DNA of 64,000 bases, taken from Sporisorium sorghi. Lineage: Eukaryota; Basidiomycota; Ustilaginomycetes; Ustilaginales; Ustilaginaceae. The stretch lies in contig JALCCG010000003.1 of the NCBI GenBank assembly GCA_023212695.1, positions 62,001 to 126,000 of the forward strand, in the 5' to 3' direction. Of this stretch, positions 33,643 to 43,354 are shown one piece after another; positions within the stretch are counted from its first letter, which is position 1; each line of letters starts with the position of its first letter. Both the position numbers and the translations under genes were made by a program. The notes beneath the pieces are model-generated. The model was not told the DNA's origin. It did not search any database and saw only the letters and a list, made by a program, of their open reading frames with translations.

Positions 33643-35400
33643 GTGTTTGCCGTACTTAAAAATTTAGGCTGGTTTTTCAAGCGAGAGAAGAAACGTTATT
33701 TGATCGGCCTTGCACTTCTCATCTTTTGCGGACTGGTTGAACTTCTGCCACCGCTCTTGCTCGGAAATGCCATTGACGATATTGTCAGCAGTTCGATAAC
33801 CTGGGCCTCCCTGGTCCAGTATTTGCTCATGATTCTCGGCATCGTCGCTGTTGTGTACTGTGCCACGTACATATGGATGCACCGGCTGTTCGGTGGAGCG
33901 AACCTTGTAGAGCGCCTGCTCCGCACCCGGTATATGAATCATTTGCTCCGGATGCTTCCGCCTTTCTTCGAACGAAACCGTACCGGAGATCTGATGGCAA
34001 AAGCAACGAATGATCTTCGCTCGGTGGCAGCCACCGCCGGTTTCGGCATGCTGGTCATGACGGATTCCACTATATATTTGATCGTGGTCCTGTTCGCCAT
34101 GGGTTTCATTGTCAGCTGGAAGCTGACACTCGCTGCCATTTTGCCTATGCCGATCATCGCAATTGGTATGGTGATCTACGGAAGAGCCATTCATAAACGC
34201 TACACGCTGGCGCAGGATGCTTTCGGCGACATGAATGACCAGGTTCTGGAGTCGGTTGCAGGCGTGCGTGTCGTACGTGCTTATGTACAAGAGCGCGCCG
34301 ATCAGAAACGCTTCCAGGACATCACGGATGATGTATATCGCAAAAATCTGGCCGTCGCCAAAGTAGACGCCCTGTTCGAACCGACCATTAACTTCTCCAT
34401 CGGATTGAGTTATGTAATCGGTTTAACCTACGGGGTATACCTGGTGTTCCAGAACCAGATCACCCTCGGAGATCTCGTATCGTTCAACATGTACCTCGGG
34501 ATGATGATTTGGCCGATGTTTGCAATCGGAGAATTGATTAACATTATGCAGCGGGGGAACGCGTCCCTGGATCGGGTTAACCAGACGCTGAACACTCCGC
34601 CCGATGTAACGGATGCTGAAACGACTGTAGACGTGAAGGTTCCGGATACCATTCAGTTTCAGGATGTGACCTTCCGGTATCCGAGCTCTACTATAGATAA
34701 TTTGAATAACATCAACTTTATGCTGCAGAAGGGCCAGACGCTCGGCGTTGTAGGCCGTACGGGCAGCGGTAAATCTACGCTCCTCAAGCAGCTTCTTCAT
34801 GAGTATCCTACCGGAACCGGCGGCATCCTTATATCCGGTGTGCCGATGGAGATGCTCTCCACCGACCAGCTCCACAGCTGGATCGGGTATGTACCGCAGG
34901 AGCAGATTCTATTCTCCAAAACGGTTCGGCAGAACATCCAGTTTGGCAAAAAGGATGCAAGTGATGAACTGATCATGGATGCCATCACAACGGCCGCTTT
35001 TGACCGGGACTTGGTTACCCTCTCCGATGGGCTAGATACGCTTGTGGGTGAGAAAGGCGTTGCCCTGTCCGGGGGACAAAAACAGCGGGTCTCGCTGGCT
35101 CGCGCTTTCATCGGCGACCCTGAAATCCTGATTCTGGACGACTCCTTGTCCGCGGTGGATGCCCGGACTGAATCCAGAATCATTGACAACATCCGGAGCA
35201 AGCGCGCCGGCAAAACGACGCTTATCTCCACGCACCGTCTCTCGGCGGTTCAGCATGCCGATGTCATCGTGGTGCTGGAGGAAGGCCGAATCATCGAGCA
35301 GGGAACGCATGATGAACTGCTGGAGCTCGGCGGCTGGTATCGTGAACAATACGAACGCCAGCAAGTAGAAAACAATCTAACCTCTGAGGAGGTGTCTTAA
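33643..35400 (+). CDS. bmrC: Heterodimeric multidrug ABC exporter subunit BmrC-like
   Basis: 585 residues. The GTG at 33643 (GGAAGGGAT upstream) gives the N-terminus MFAVLKNLGWFFK, which agrees with Bacillus BmrC; an upstream in-frame ATG is less likely. Six membrane segments, Walker A GRTGSGKST, signature LSGGQKQ. Walker B is ILILDDSLSA, with Asp in place of the catalytic Glu: this is the degenerate-site subunit, as expected for BmrC. It pairs with the next gene, which starts immediately after its stop. Confidence 0.9.
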   Translation: MFAVLKNLGWFFKREKKRYLIGLALLIFCGLVELLPPLLLGNAIDDIVSSSITWASLVQYLLMILGIVAVVYCATYIWMHRLFGGANLVERLLRTRYMNHLLRMLPPFFERNRTGDLMAKATNDLRSVAATAGFGMLVMTDSTIYLIVVLFAMGFIVSWKLTLAAILPMPIIAIGMVIYGRAIHKRYTLAQDAFGDMNDQVLESVAGVRVVRAYVQERADQKRFQDITDDVYRKNLAVAKVDALFEPTINFSIGLSYVIGLTYGVYLVFQNQITLGDLVSFNMYLGMMIWPMFAIGELINIMQRGNASLDRVNQTLNTPPDVTDAETTVDVKVPDTIQFQDVTFRYPSSTIDNLNNINFMLQKGQTLGVVGRTGSGKSTLLKQLLHEYPTGTGGILISGVPMEMLSTDQLHSWIGYVPQEQILFSKTVRQNIQFGKKDASDELIMDAITTAAFDRDLVTLSDGLDTLVGEKGVALSGGQKQRVSLARAFIGDPEILILDDSLSAVDARTESRIIDNIRSKRAGKTTLISTHRLSAVQHADVIVVLEEGRIIEQGTHDELLELGGWYREQYERQQVENNLTSEEVS

Positions 35401-37506
35401 TTGACTCCAACGGATACAACCATATCGAATGAATCCGGAATTGCCAAACGGCTGTTCCGGTATGCCTTAACGGCAAAAGGCACCTTCATCACGGCTTTGA
35501 TTCTGCTGGCGATCGGCGTTGCCGCAGAACTGGCAGGTCCCTTCATAGCAAAAACGATGATCGATGAGCACATACTTGGCATCGAGCGGCCTTATTACGA
35601 AACCACGCAGGCTGAGGGTGCTGCTGCGTATAACGGGACTTACTACAAGCGTGAAGATCGCTTTCAACTAGGCGAGACACGCGGGCAGGAAGTACGCCTT
35701 GTCCAATCCGGCCGCAGTTTCTATTTCATCAACGAGCCGGTCGCCCGGGTAGAAGGCAAACGTTCCTTCCAGGATGGTGTATTGACGATTTCTTACGCCT
35801 CGGAGAAACAGCAGTATCCGGCTGTCCCATTATCCAAGGAGCAGCTGTTTGAATTTTATAAACCGGAGCTTCCCAGCATTTATAAGCTGGTCGGCCTGTT
35901 CCTGATCTGTCTGCTTATTTCCATGATCACGGTATTCGGCAGAACCTACTGGCTGCAATCCGCTGCCAATCGGGTCATTCAGAAGCTGCGTACCGATGTT
36001 TACGCCCATATTCAGCGGCTGCCCGTGAACTTCTTTGATAACCTGCCGGCAGGTAAAGTCGTTTCCCGGATCACCAATGATACCGAGGCGGTAAAAGACC
36101 TGTTCGTTGCAGTATTATCCAACTTCAGCTCCGGAGCCGTGTATATAACCGGTGTCTACATTGCCCTGTTCCTTCTGGATGTAAGATTAGGCCTAATCAG
36201 TTTGTTTGTAATCCCGATGTTGATCGTGTGGACCATTCTGTATCGCAAATTCGCGACCAAGTACAACACCGTGATCCGCTCCCGTTTGAGCGAGATCAAT
36301 GCCATCATCAATGAATCCATTCAAGGTATGGCCATCATCCGTGTATTCCGCCGCCAAAAGGCTACCCAGGAAGAATTCGAAGCACTGAATGCGGACTACA
36401 TGGCCCATCAGAACAAAATGCTGAACTTGAACTCCTTCACCACCCACAATCTGGTGAATGTGCTCCGTAACATTTCCTTTGTAGTCGTTCTCTGGTATTT
36501 TGGCTCTGCATCGCTGAACGGTGCCGGCATTGTATCGATCGGGGTGCTGTACGCCTTCGTTGATTTGCTTGGCCGCATGTTCCAGCCGATTACAGGTATG
36601 GTGAATCAGCTGGCAGCCCTCGATACCTCCATTGTCTCCGCTAAACGGGTATTTGAGCTCATGGACGAGACTGGAGAGAAAGTAACAGATGGCGGCATGC
36701 CGCGTTATATGGGGAATGTGGAATTTCAAGACGTGTCGTTTGCCTACAAGAAGGATTATGTTCTTAAGAACATTTCATTTGAAGCGAAGCAGGGGCAGAC
36801 GGTTGCGCTTGTAGGACATACCGGATCTGGAAAAAGCTCCATCATCAATCTATTGTTCCGTTTCTACGATCCGCAGAAAGGAACCATCACCATTGATGGT
36901 CAGCCCGTTACCGACATTCCGAAACAATGGCTCCGCAAGCATATGGGTATCGTACTGCAAGATCCCTATCTGTTCACCGGCACCATTGCTTCCAATGTCA
37001 GCCTGGGTGATCCGAGCATTACTCGGGAACAGGTGGAGCAAGCACTCCGTGATGTGGGTGCAGACCGATTGCTGGCTCACCTGCCGCAAGGCTTTGATGA
37101 GCCGGTCCTTGAGAAGGGCAGTACGCTTTCTGCCGGTCAACGACAACTGATCTCATTTGCCCGGGCCTTGGCTTTCAATCCGGCCATTCTGATTCTCGAT
37201 GAAGCCACGGCTAACATCGACACAGAGACGGAAGCGCTGATCCAAGATGCGCTGGAAGTATTGAAGCGAGGTCGCACCACGTTTATCATTGCCCACCGCT
37301 TATCCACGATCCGCAGCGCCGATCAGATTCTGGTCCTGCACCGCGGGGAAATCGTTGAGCAGGGCTCCCATGATGAATTGATGGAGCTCGGTGGAAGGTA
37401 CTTCAAAATGTACCAGCTCCAGCAAGGAAGCACTGCCTCCCTGCCGGACGGCAAGGAAACGGTTGGCGCCACTGCCCATAGTAAGCTGGCTGGTGGCCAT
37501 GTTTAG
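35401..37506 (+). CDS. bmrD: Heterodimeric multidrug ABC exporter subunit BmrD-like
   Basis: 701 residues with a TTG start (GGAGGTG upstream) directly after bmrC. After the first membrane segment comes an insertion of about 90 residues (TQAEGAAAYNGTYYKRED and on), the extracytoplasmic domain typical of BmrD. The ATPase has Walker A GHTGSGKSS, signature LSAGQ and Walker B LILDEATANID with the catalytic Glu, so this subunit provides the active site. It exports antibiotics and dyes in Bacillus. Confidence 0.9.
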   Translation: MTPTDTTISNESGIAKRLFRYALTAKGTFITALILLAIGVAAELAGPFIAKTMIDEHILGIERPYYETTQAEGAAAYNGTYYKREDRFQLGETRGQEVRLVQSGRSFYFINEPVARVEGKRSFQDGVLTISYASEKQQYPAVPLSKEQLFEFYKPELPSIYKLVGLFLICLLISMITVFGRTYWLQSAANRVIQKLRTDVYAHIQRLPVNFFDNLPAGKVVSRITNDTEAVKDLFVAVLSNFSSGAVYITGVYIALFLLDVRLGLISLFVIPMLIVWTILYRKFATKYNTVIRSRLSEINAIINESIQGMAIIRVFRRQKATQEEFEALNADYMAHQNKMLNLNSFTTHNLVNVLRNISFVVVLWYFGSASLNGAGIVSIGVLYAFVDLLGRMFQPITGMVNQLAALDTSIVSAKRVFELMDETGEKVTDGGMPRYMGNVEFQDVSFAYKKDYVLKNISFEAKQGQTVALVGHTGSGKSSIINLLFRFYDPQKGTITIDGQPVTDIPKQWLRKHMGIVLQDPYLFTGTIASNVSLGDPSITREQVEQALRDVGADRLLAHLPQGFDEPVLEKGSTLSAGQRQLISFARALAFNPAILILDEATANIDTETEALIQDALEVLKRGRTTFIIAHRLSTIRSADQILVLHRGEIVEQGSHDELMELGGRYFKMYQLQQGSTASLPDGKETVGATAHSKLAGGHV

Positions 37507-37539
37507 CTGATGAAAGAATATACGCTGCAGATTAAATAG

Positions 37540-37594
37540 AAGAAGGCTTCCCCATGCACGAATGCAACATTCGCACGGGAAAGCCTTCTTTTTA
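37540..37594. terminator. Strong bidirectional terminator after bmrD
   Basis: AGAAGGCTT ... AAGCCTTCT with a further CGAATG/CATTCG inner pairing, followed by TTTTTA. It separates bmrD from the convergent SLH gene. Confidence 0.9.
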
Positions 37595-37621
37595 CGTTAT
37601 ATATGGACTGTTTCTATAAGA

Positions 37622-38548
37622 TCACTTCGTGAAATTAATGATACCGGCCGATTTGACCGTGATTTTGGAATACTTGGCTGGCACCAGCACGTCATCCGAA
37701 GACTTGGAGATGACTTGCGGGTAAATGTTATCCGGATCGGGTTCAAGAACTTTGTAATAGATAACCGCTTCGGAATCACTTACATAGTCGACCGAGGATA
37801 TTTTAATGCCATAACCCGGATTTGGCAGATCATCTTTGGTTACCGTTACTTTGTTCTGCGATTCATCCACCTTGACCACGCTGGTGCTTATACCCGATTC
37901 GGGCTGTTCGGGCTTCTCGGGTAACGTGATCTGCTGGTGCTCTTCAATGAACTGGATCGAATGATAAGCAAGCTCTGCCGCCTCAATCCGCGTTAAATGA
38001 TTCGTTGGATGGAACTTGTCGTTGCTATCCAGCTTAGCGATTTTGGTTAAGAGCAGGAACTGCACCGCTCCCCGGCTCTCCTCCTTCATCAGGTCCTCGT
38101 CAGCCACATGCAGATACATCGCAACGACAGGATAATTTCCCGTCTGCTGAATGGCTTCCGAGAGCAGAGTCGAGAACACTTCCCGCGTTATCGGTTCATT
38201 CCACTTCATGTCTGAGGATACGGATAATCCGTTCTGAACCGCGATATTCACGGCGTTGGCATACCAGGCATCCTTCGGCACGCTGTCAAACGAACGGCCG
38301 CTATAGTTCGGCTGCACTTTCAGATCAGCCACATTAACAATCATCTGCACCGCTTGGGCAGTTGTAATCGTCCTGGACGGAGCGAATTTGTCAGCACTTA
38401 TGCCTTGGATAATCCCTTTCGCCTGCAGCTCCTTCACCATTTGCAGCGGCTTCTGCTCCTGGATATCCGTGAAAGCAGAGGCGGCGCCAGCACCGAGTAG
38501 TGACGAAGTAACAAGCATTGCAGTTAACAATTTGGTTGTTTTTTTCAT
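37622..38548 (-). CDS. SLH-domain secreted protein with PrcB-like C-terminal domain
   Basis: 308 residues. Signal peptide (MKKTTKLLTAMLVTSSLLG, cut near ASAFTD), then three S-layer-homology-like units (about 27-85, 86-140, 145-205) and a spacer rich in Glu/Pro. The C-terminal domain (GYGIKISSVDYVSDSEAVIYYKVL) resembles PrcB, a protein that assists a surface protease in other bacteria. Likely anchored to pyruvylated wall polymer. AGGAGGTG precedes the ATG. Confidence 0.83.
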   Translation of the reverse strand: MKKTTKLLTAMLVTSSLLGAGAASAFTDIQEQKPLQMVKELQAKGIIQGISADKFAPSRTITTAQAVQMIVNVADLKVQPNYSGRSFDSVPKDAWYANAVNIAVQNGLSVSSDMKWNEPITREVFSTLLSEAIQQTGNYPVVAMYLHVADEDLMKEESRGAVQFLLLTKIAKLDSNDKFHPTNHLTRIEAAELAYHSIQFIEEHQQITLPEKPEQPESGISTSVVKVDESQNKVTVTKDDLPNPGYGIKISSVDYVSDSEAVIYYKVLEPDPDNIYPQVISKSSDDVLVPAKYSKITVKSAGIINFTK

Positions 38549-38615
38549 ATTTACACCTCCTATAATCTCTGACGCAGAGGTGCTGGAATATGTTTCATCT
38601 CCGCCCTATTTTCTT

Positions 38616-39080
38616 CTAAACACTTTTTTCGCTGTCCAAGCCCAGCTTCACGTACATTTCACGGGAATATCCTTGCAGTTTCTGCTCCAGCGCCTGGGCC
38701 TGGTCCTTGAATGCAGTCAACTCCCGAATCATTCGGGATCGACCGGCAGGGCTGAACGTCTCATGAATCCGCTCTTTGAAATAATCATGAACGATATAAT
38801 TCCGTTGCTTCCACACTTCCTTTAGTTGAAGTGTTTCTTCTTCGGAGAATGGAAAGTAATGCTGGATCTCATGCACCAGCTGACCGAGAGAACTGCTTAA
38901 TTTCCGCTGATATAACTGCGTGAAATCTTCTTCCGAAGGCACGTTCCCTTGGGAGAGCTTGATCAGCATCAACAAATTCGCAAGCTGCTGCTCAAGAGCC
39001 TGTGAATAATACACCGCTAATCCGAAATAGGCAAACAGCTCTTTGGAGTGGTCACTGTCCAACAGTCGAGATTGTTTCAT
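38616..39080 (-). CDS. HEPN-like helical protein of unknown function
   Basis: 154 residues, all-helical. It carries RNYIVH at residues 93-98, an R-x4-H motif in the helix after KEVWKQ, typical of HEPN domains, which are RNases or structural relatives in toxin-antitoxin, defence and RNA-processing systems. AGAGGAGG precedes the ATG. No nucleotidyltransferase (MNT) partner or other defence gene is adjacent. The motif alone does not prove nuclease activity. Confidence 0.6.
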   Translation of the reverse strand: MKQSRLLDSDHSKELFAYFGLAVYYSQALEQQLANLLMLIKLSQGNVPSEEDFTQLYQRKLSSSLGQLVHEIQHYFPFSEEETLQLKEVWKQRNYIVHDYFKERIHETFSPAGRSRMIRELTAFKDQAQALEQKLQGYSREMYVKLGLDSEKSV

Positions 39081-39160
39081 GGTATCCTCCTCTAGTATTG
39101 GCTGTCTTTACCGTTTCTATTTGTGTATATCCTATATGGTAAAGGAAGACTGCGCCTACT

Positions 39161-39892
39161 TCAACCTACTTTTCGGATCGCATTCGCCGCATCCTTGCGG
39201 CAGGCAATCCATAGATATATAACCAGTAAAATAAAGCTGTATATGAACAAATATGTAATTGTCAGCGTCAACATCAGCATAGACATTCCTTCAGCATGCA
39301 TAAACAGATTAATCATAACGGAGACGGGTGGCAGTATATAAGGGACAAATCCAAAAGAATCCGGCAGCCCTTGAACGATGGATTGTCCTGCTAATGCAAG
39401 CACGAGAACCATGAACAGCAAGCCGGCAGCTCTCCCCTGGTTCTCCATGAAAGTGATTTGAAAAAATAAGGACAGCGAAATGCCAAGCAAGGCAAGTCCA
39501 GCATGGCCCAGGTAACCTAGAGCAAACTCATCGAATGTAATCGGCTTATCAAACATCCCGAAAATGATGGGGTAAAGAACCGCAAACAAGCTGAAAATCA
39601 AAGACAGTAAAGCAACCGTGAAATATTGAGCGGTATAAAATCGTCTAGAGCTGCCGCTATGAACAATAAGGAGTATGGATTGACGACCTTGGTCATGATT
39701 AAGAAAATTCATGCCGAGCCAGGCTGAACCGATAAACAGCAGCACAGCGGTTACGGCATAACTGTCCAATATCGGATTTGGCCGGTAGGAGTATATAAAT
39801 ACCACCGAGATCAATATAAAGGCGACTGGGGCAAAATACCGATACGATCTCGTGTAGCTCGCCAGCATGTACTTAATCAACGGAATTATCAT
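39161..39892 (-). CDS. ABC-2 type transporter permease
   Basis: 243 residues with six membrane segments. The layout matches permeases that pair with small ATPases in antibiotic peptide or lipid export. It is coupled to the ATPase gene by an ATGA overlap at 39889-39892. The substrate is unknown. Confidence 0.82.
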   Translation of the reverse strand: MIIPLIKYMLASYTRSYRYFAPVAFILISVVFIYSYRPNPILDSYAVTAVLLFIGSAWLGMNFLNHDQGRQSILLIVHSGSSRRFYTAQYFTVALLSLIFSLFAVLYPIIFGMFDKPITFDEFALGYLGHAGLALLGISLSLFFQITFMENQGRAAGLLFMVLVLALAGQSIVQGLPDSFGFVPYILPPVSVMINLFMHAEGMSMLMLTLTITYLFIYSFILLVIYLWIACRKDAANAIRKVG

Positions 39893-40779
39893 GCCCTCAT
39901 CCCCTCAACCTGTTGGCTTAAAGGAGATTCCACCTGCTCCATCGTCTCCCCGCTCCACGGCTCAAGGCGGATTATGGATCCCCCCGACTGCAGAATCTGG
40001 AGCAAGATATCGTCCGCTGAATGCTTGCGTACAACCATCGATGCCGGATTCCCTTGGGATATCCAATATAGAAATCCAGGCTCCCCTTCCAGCTCCCGCA
40101 ATCGGTCCGGTTGAACGTCAGCGAATTCCAGCTTCGTTCTTGCGTCAACATTATGGATAGCGAGCACACCGTCTCGTTCCATCCGCCCCCGCTTCAGTTG
40201 TGTCACCCGATCGGCTAGCGAGGCAATCAGCAAGGGTTCATGAACGGACATCGCAATCGCTGTTCCCTGCCTCTTCATTTCGCCTAGGATACCGATCATC
40301 TCCATCTGGGAAGACTCGTCCAATCCTGACAGAGGTTCATCCAGAACAAGCACATCAGGCTGCCGAAGCAAGGCCTGCATTAAATTGACCTTTTGGAGCA
40401 TCCCCTTGGAGCATAATGTCATTTTGGTGTCCTGCAGCTGAAAAACGTTCAGCATCGCATCGATCCGCTTCGTCGCTTCTTGTGTATCCAATCCTTGAAT
40501 GCTGGCCATATGGTGCAAATATTCTGAAGGACGAAACCGAAGAGCAGGAAAGCGCTCCGGTACATATCCGAAACGCAAGGATGCTTCTAGTTCAACTCTG
40601 GATCCCTCAGAGGGAATCGCAAGTCCGGCTATGATATGGAGCAAGGTGCTCTTTCCCGCTCCATTGCTTCCAATTATGGCTACGCACTCGCCTCGGGATA
40701 AACTCCAGCTGATATTTTGCAATACAGCAGACTTTCCGAAACGTTTATGTACTCCGTTCAATTCGAGCAGCTCCTGCAA
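39889..40779 (-). CDS. ABC transporter ATP-binding protein
   Basis: 296 residues. Walker A GSNGAGKST, signature-like CSKGMLQKVNLMQALL in place of the usual LSGGQ, and Walker B VLVLDEPLSGLD. A long C-terminal extension follows the ATPase core. The first plausible start is the TTG at 40779, 9 bases after AGGAG; the ORF also contains a TTG at 40788. Forms a two-gene ABC-2 system with the overlapping permease gene. Confidence 0.85.
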   Translation of the reverse strand: MQELLELNGVHKRFGKSAVLQNISWSLSRGECVAIIGSNGAGKSTLLHIIAGLAIPSEGSRVELEASLRFGYVPERFPALRFRPSEYLHHMASIQGLDTQEATKRIDAMLNVFQLQDTKMTLCSKGMLQKVNLMQALLRQPDVLVLDEPLSGLDESSQMEMIGILGEMKRQGTAIAMSVHEPLLIASLADRVTQLKRGRMERDGVLAIHNVDARTKLEFADVQPDRLRELEGEPGFLYWISQGNPASMVVRKHSADDILLQILQSGGSIIRLEPWSGETMEQVESPLSQQVEGMRA

Positions 40780-41071
40780 ACACTTCAACTCCTATTCCCC
40801 TTGTTCTGGTGCTGTATGTATTGTAGAACTTCTCTATGTGAAAGCACGGCAGCTCCATTTACTCTTGGACAAGGCTCGTATCTTACATGACAATAACATT
40901 TTATGGACGTCGTTTCAATGATGGCTACCTTTCGTGTAAGGTTTTTTAATTGACGGGCAAAGGGGGTGCCATTATTTTAATAAGGTATCGTAGACGAATG
41001 GGGAATAGGGGCTTATAATTACTTATTTATAGAAGCATTACACACCATCATCTTAGAAATGGGGAATCAAT

Positions 41072-41596
41072 GTGATACAAAAAGCAACGTTTGCCGGAGG
41101 CTGCTTCTGGTGCATGGTTAGTCCGTTTGAGGAACAGCCGGGTATTCATGGCATTATATCGGGATATATGGGCGGGACGCTTGAGAATCCTACATATGAG
41201 CAAGTCTTAACAGGAGAAACTGGCCATTTGGAGGTTGTGCAGATTACATTTGACCCGGACATTTTCCCCTATGAGAAATTACTGGAGCTGTATTGGCCGC
41301 AGATCGATCCTACCGACGCTACAGGCCAAGGCAATGATCGCAAGAGCCAATACCGTGCAGCTATTCTATATCATAATGAAGAACAACGCGAGCTGGCCGT
41401 CAAGTCGAAGGAAGAACTCGCCAAGAGCGGACGCTTTGATCAACCGATCGTGACCGAAATCCGGGAAGCATCCGTATTCTTTCCTGCGGAAGAATACCAT
41501 CAAAACTTCCATCGCAAAAATCCGAAACACTACAAGGAATCCCGAGTATACTCCGGCCGCGACGCCATTATCGAAAAGTACTGGAAATCACTCTAA
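41072..41596 (+). CDS. msrA: Peptide-methionine (S)-S-oxide reductase MsrA
   Basis: 174 residues. The active-site motif GGCFWC holds the catalytic Cys; SGYMGG and EVVQITFDP are typical MsrA blocks. GTG start with GGGGAAT upstream. It repairs S-sulfoxides of methionine in the cytoplasm. There is no MsrB partner adjacent. Ends before a clear terminator. Confidence 0.93.
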   Translation: MIQKATFAGGCFWCMVSPFEEQPGIHGIISGYMGGTLENPTYEQVLTGETGHLEVVQITFDPDIFPYEKLLELYWPQIDPTDATGQGNDRKSQYRAAILYHNEEQRELAVKSKEELAKSGRFDQPIVTEIREASVFFPAEEYHQNFHRKNPKHYKESRVYSGRDAIIEKYWKSL

Positions 41597-41602
41597 AGTG
41601 AG

Positions 41603-41634
41603 AAAAAGGCGGCCCCACGGGCTCGCCTTTTTTG
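41603..41634 (+). terminator. msrA terminator
   Basis: AAAAAGGCG and CGCCTTTTTT, 9-bp stem, T-run at the 3' side. Confidence 0.85.
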
Positions 41635-41727
41635 TATCACAGCAGTCAACCATCTGTCTGCTGTTTAATCATTCGCCTCAATCTCAGTCCACACTAGGCT
41701 TGGCGGATCAAACCATCTGCTATCAAA

Positions 41728-41763
41728 AAACCTGTTCCCTGACTGACTAAGGAAACAGGTTTA
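41728..41763 (-). terminator. Terminator of the copper-binding protein gene
   Basis: AAACCTGTTCCCT and AGGAAACAGGTTT, a long stem with a loop of eight bases or so, followed by T on the minus strand. Confidence 0.8.
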
Positions 41764-41775
41764 TGTACTTCTATT

Positions 41776-42114
41776 TTAGGCGTTGCTCAGCATTTCATGG
41801 CAGACCTCGGCACATCTACGGCAAGCCTCCGCACATTCTTTGCAGTGCTCATGATCGTGCTTTCCGCACTCTTCCGCGCAAGCCAGACAAGCCTTGATAC
41901 ACAGTTCGCAAATCTCCTTGACGTAAGGGCTTTTGCGTGACATTGCTTGAGCTGCAAACGCACAAATATCGGCACACTCTCTGTTGAGTGCAATACAATC
42001 GCGAAGCATAGCCAATTCGTATTCTTTCAGACAGGATACATAGCATACATTGCAAGCGTTCATACATTGGAGACATGCTTCGATGCATTCTTTATATTTG
42101 AGTTCATTTAACAT
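41776..42114 (-). CDS. Cysteine-rich four-helix-bundle copper-binding protein (YhjQ/DUF326)
   Basis: 112 residues with 19 cysteines spaced mainly as CxxC or CxxxC along four predicted helices (ECIEACLQCMNAC, ELCIKACLACAEEC, EACRRCAEVC). This is the Csp/YhjQ (DUF326) pattern, in which inward-facing cysteines store many Cu(I) ions. AAGGAGG precedes the ATG at 42114. No signal peptide, so cytosolic. The COG0523 metallochaperone gene lies upstream on the same strand. Confidence 0.9.
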   Translation of the reverse strand: MLNELKYKECIEACLQCMNACNVCYVSCLKEYELAMLRDCIALNRECADICAFAAQAMSRKSPYVKEICELCIKACLACAEECGKHDHEHCKECAEACRRCAEVCHEMLSNA

Positions 42115-42240
42115 TGTGGATATCCTCCTTGTAGTTACTACGCTATGCCTTAGTATTAAACGCTGGAAGGCTGTCTGAATCAAATGCAGGTGGGAGAAGC
42201 CCAAGGTTCAATTAGCCAAAAGAATCCACAGCAGTACAGC

Positions 42241-43335
42241 TTATGCCAAACGGTTCTTCCCCTCCAACGCTTCAAGCTGCTGCTGAAGCAGCGATTTCTG
42301 GAAGTGCTCACCGATAAACACGACCACGTCCGGTACTTGACCCTGAGGCGTGATTTTCATAAAATCGGATTCGCGGAACGCATACTGGAACAGAAAACGG
42401 CTGTTGGTATCGCTAAAGGTAAGAATGCCCTTGGCCCGGTATACATCTCTCGGAAGCTCCGCTATCAAACGTTCGAACTCCACACTGTTCACAGGCTGGC
42501 TGAAATAATACGTGTACGACATAACATGATCGTGAGAGTCGTGCGTGTGGATATGGTCATGAGAATGAACATGAGTAGGGTCATGGCTAGGGTTATTATG
42601 TAGAGAATGCGCGGCATCTTCTTCACGAACATGAGCATTCATTGTTTGCTGATCATGACCTGCATCTTGAGTATCAAAATTGGCCGGGTTCACGCCCCCT
42701 CCAATGCCGGTTTCCATCGCCGCACGCTCTTCACCTTGCAGCAGTTCCTCCACATTCACCGCACAGCGCACCGCAGGCAGAATCGGCGCATACGGATTCC
42801 AGCGCTCCACCAACTGCCGGATCGTTTCTTCATCCTGTTCGTTGACCTGATCCATCTTGTTCATGATCAGTGCGGAAGCCGCGCGAATCTGCTCCTGCAT
42901 CAGTCGGTAGGTCTTTCCTTTTTGCTCGGCATTCAGATGCAGCAGATGTGCGGCGTCAACGACCGTAATCATCTTTTTCACATCGATTCTCATATATAAC
43001 GAAGCTTCCGCGGCGGCATCCAGAATCTCCATTGGATTCGCAATCCCCGTCGCTTCGATAACGATGACATCCGGCTGCTCCCGCTGAACCAGCGTCGCAA
43101 TCTCCGACGACAGATCGGAGCGAATCGTACAGCAGATGCAGCCGCTCAGCATTTCGGCTGTCGGAACCTCTTCGCCGGCGATAAGTCCATCAATATTGAC
43201 CTCGCCGATCTCGTTCATTACAATAGCCGGTCTCAAACCCTGCTCCTTCCAATGCGCGATAAGCCGGCTAAGCAAGGTCGTTTTTCCACTGCCAAGAAAA
43301 CCTGATAGAATATATATGGGTGTTACGTGTTCCAC
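42241..43335 (-). CDS. COG0523/CobW family GTPase, zinc metallochaperone type
   Basis: 364 residues. Walker A GFLGSGKTTL, metal site GCICC (CxCC), NKMD specificity motif and a C-terminal CobW domain. Between the GTPase and CobW domains lies a histidine-rich loop with 11 His in about 30 residues, as in ZigA/YciC-type zinc chaperones. GTG start (43335) with AAAGGAGT. In Bacillus such genes are repressed by Zur. The dyad at 43355-43370 is not a Zur consensus. Confidence 0.88.
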   Translation of the reverse strand: MEHVTPIYILSGFLGSGKTTLLSRLIAHWKEQGLRPAIVMNEIGEVNIDGLIAGEEVPTAEMLSGCICCTIRSDLSSEIATLVQREQPDVIVIEATGIANPMEILDAAAEASLYMRIDVKKMITVVDAAHLLHLNAEQKGKTYRLMQEQIRAASALIMNKMDQVNEQDEETIRQLVERWNPYAPILPAVRCAVNVEELLQGEERAAMETGIGGGVNPANFDTQDAGHDQQTMNAHVREEDAAHSLHNNPSHDPTHVHSHDHIHTHDSHDHVMSYTYYFSQPVNSVEFERLIAELPRDVYRAKGILTFSDTNSRFLFQYAFRESDFMKITPQGQVPDVVVFIGEHFQKSLLQQQLEALEGKNRLA

Positions 43336-43354
43336 GTTCCATACTCCTTTGCGT

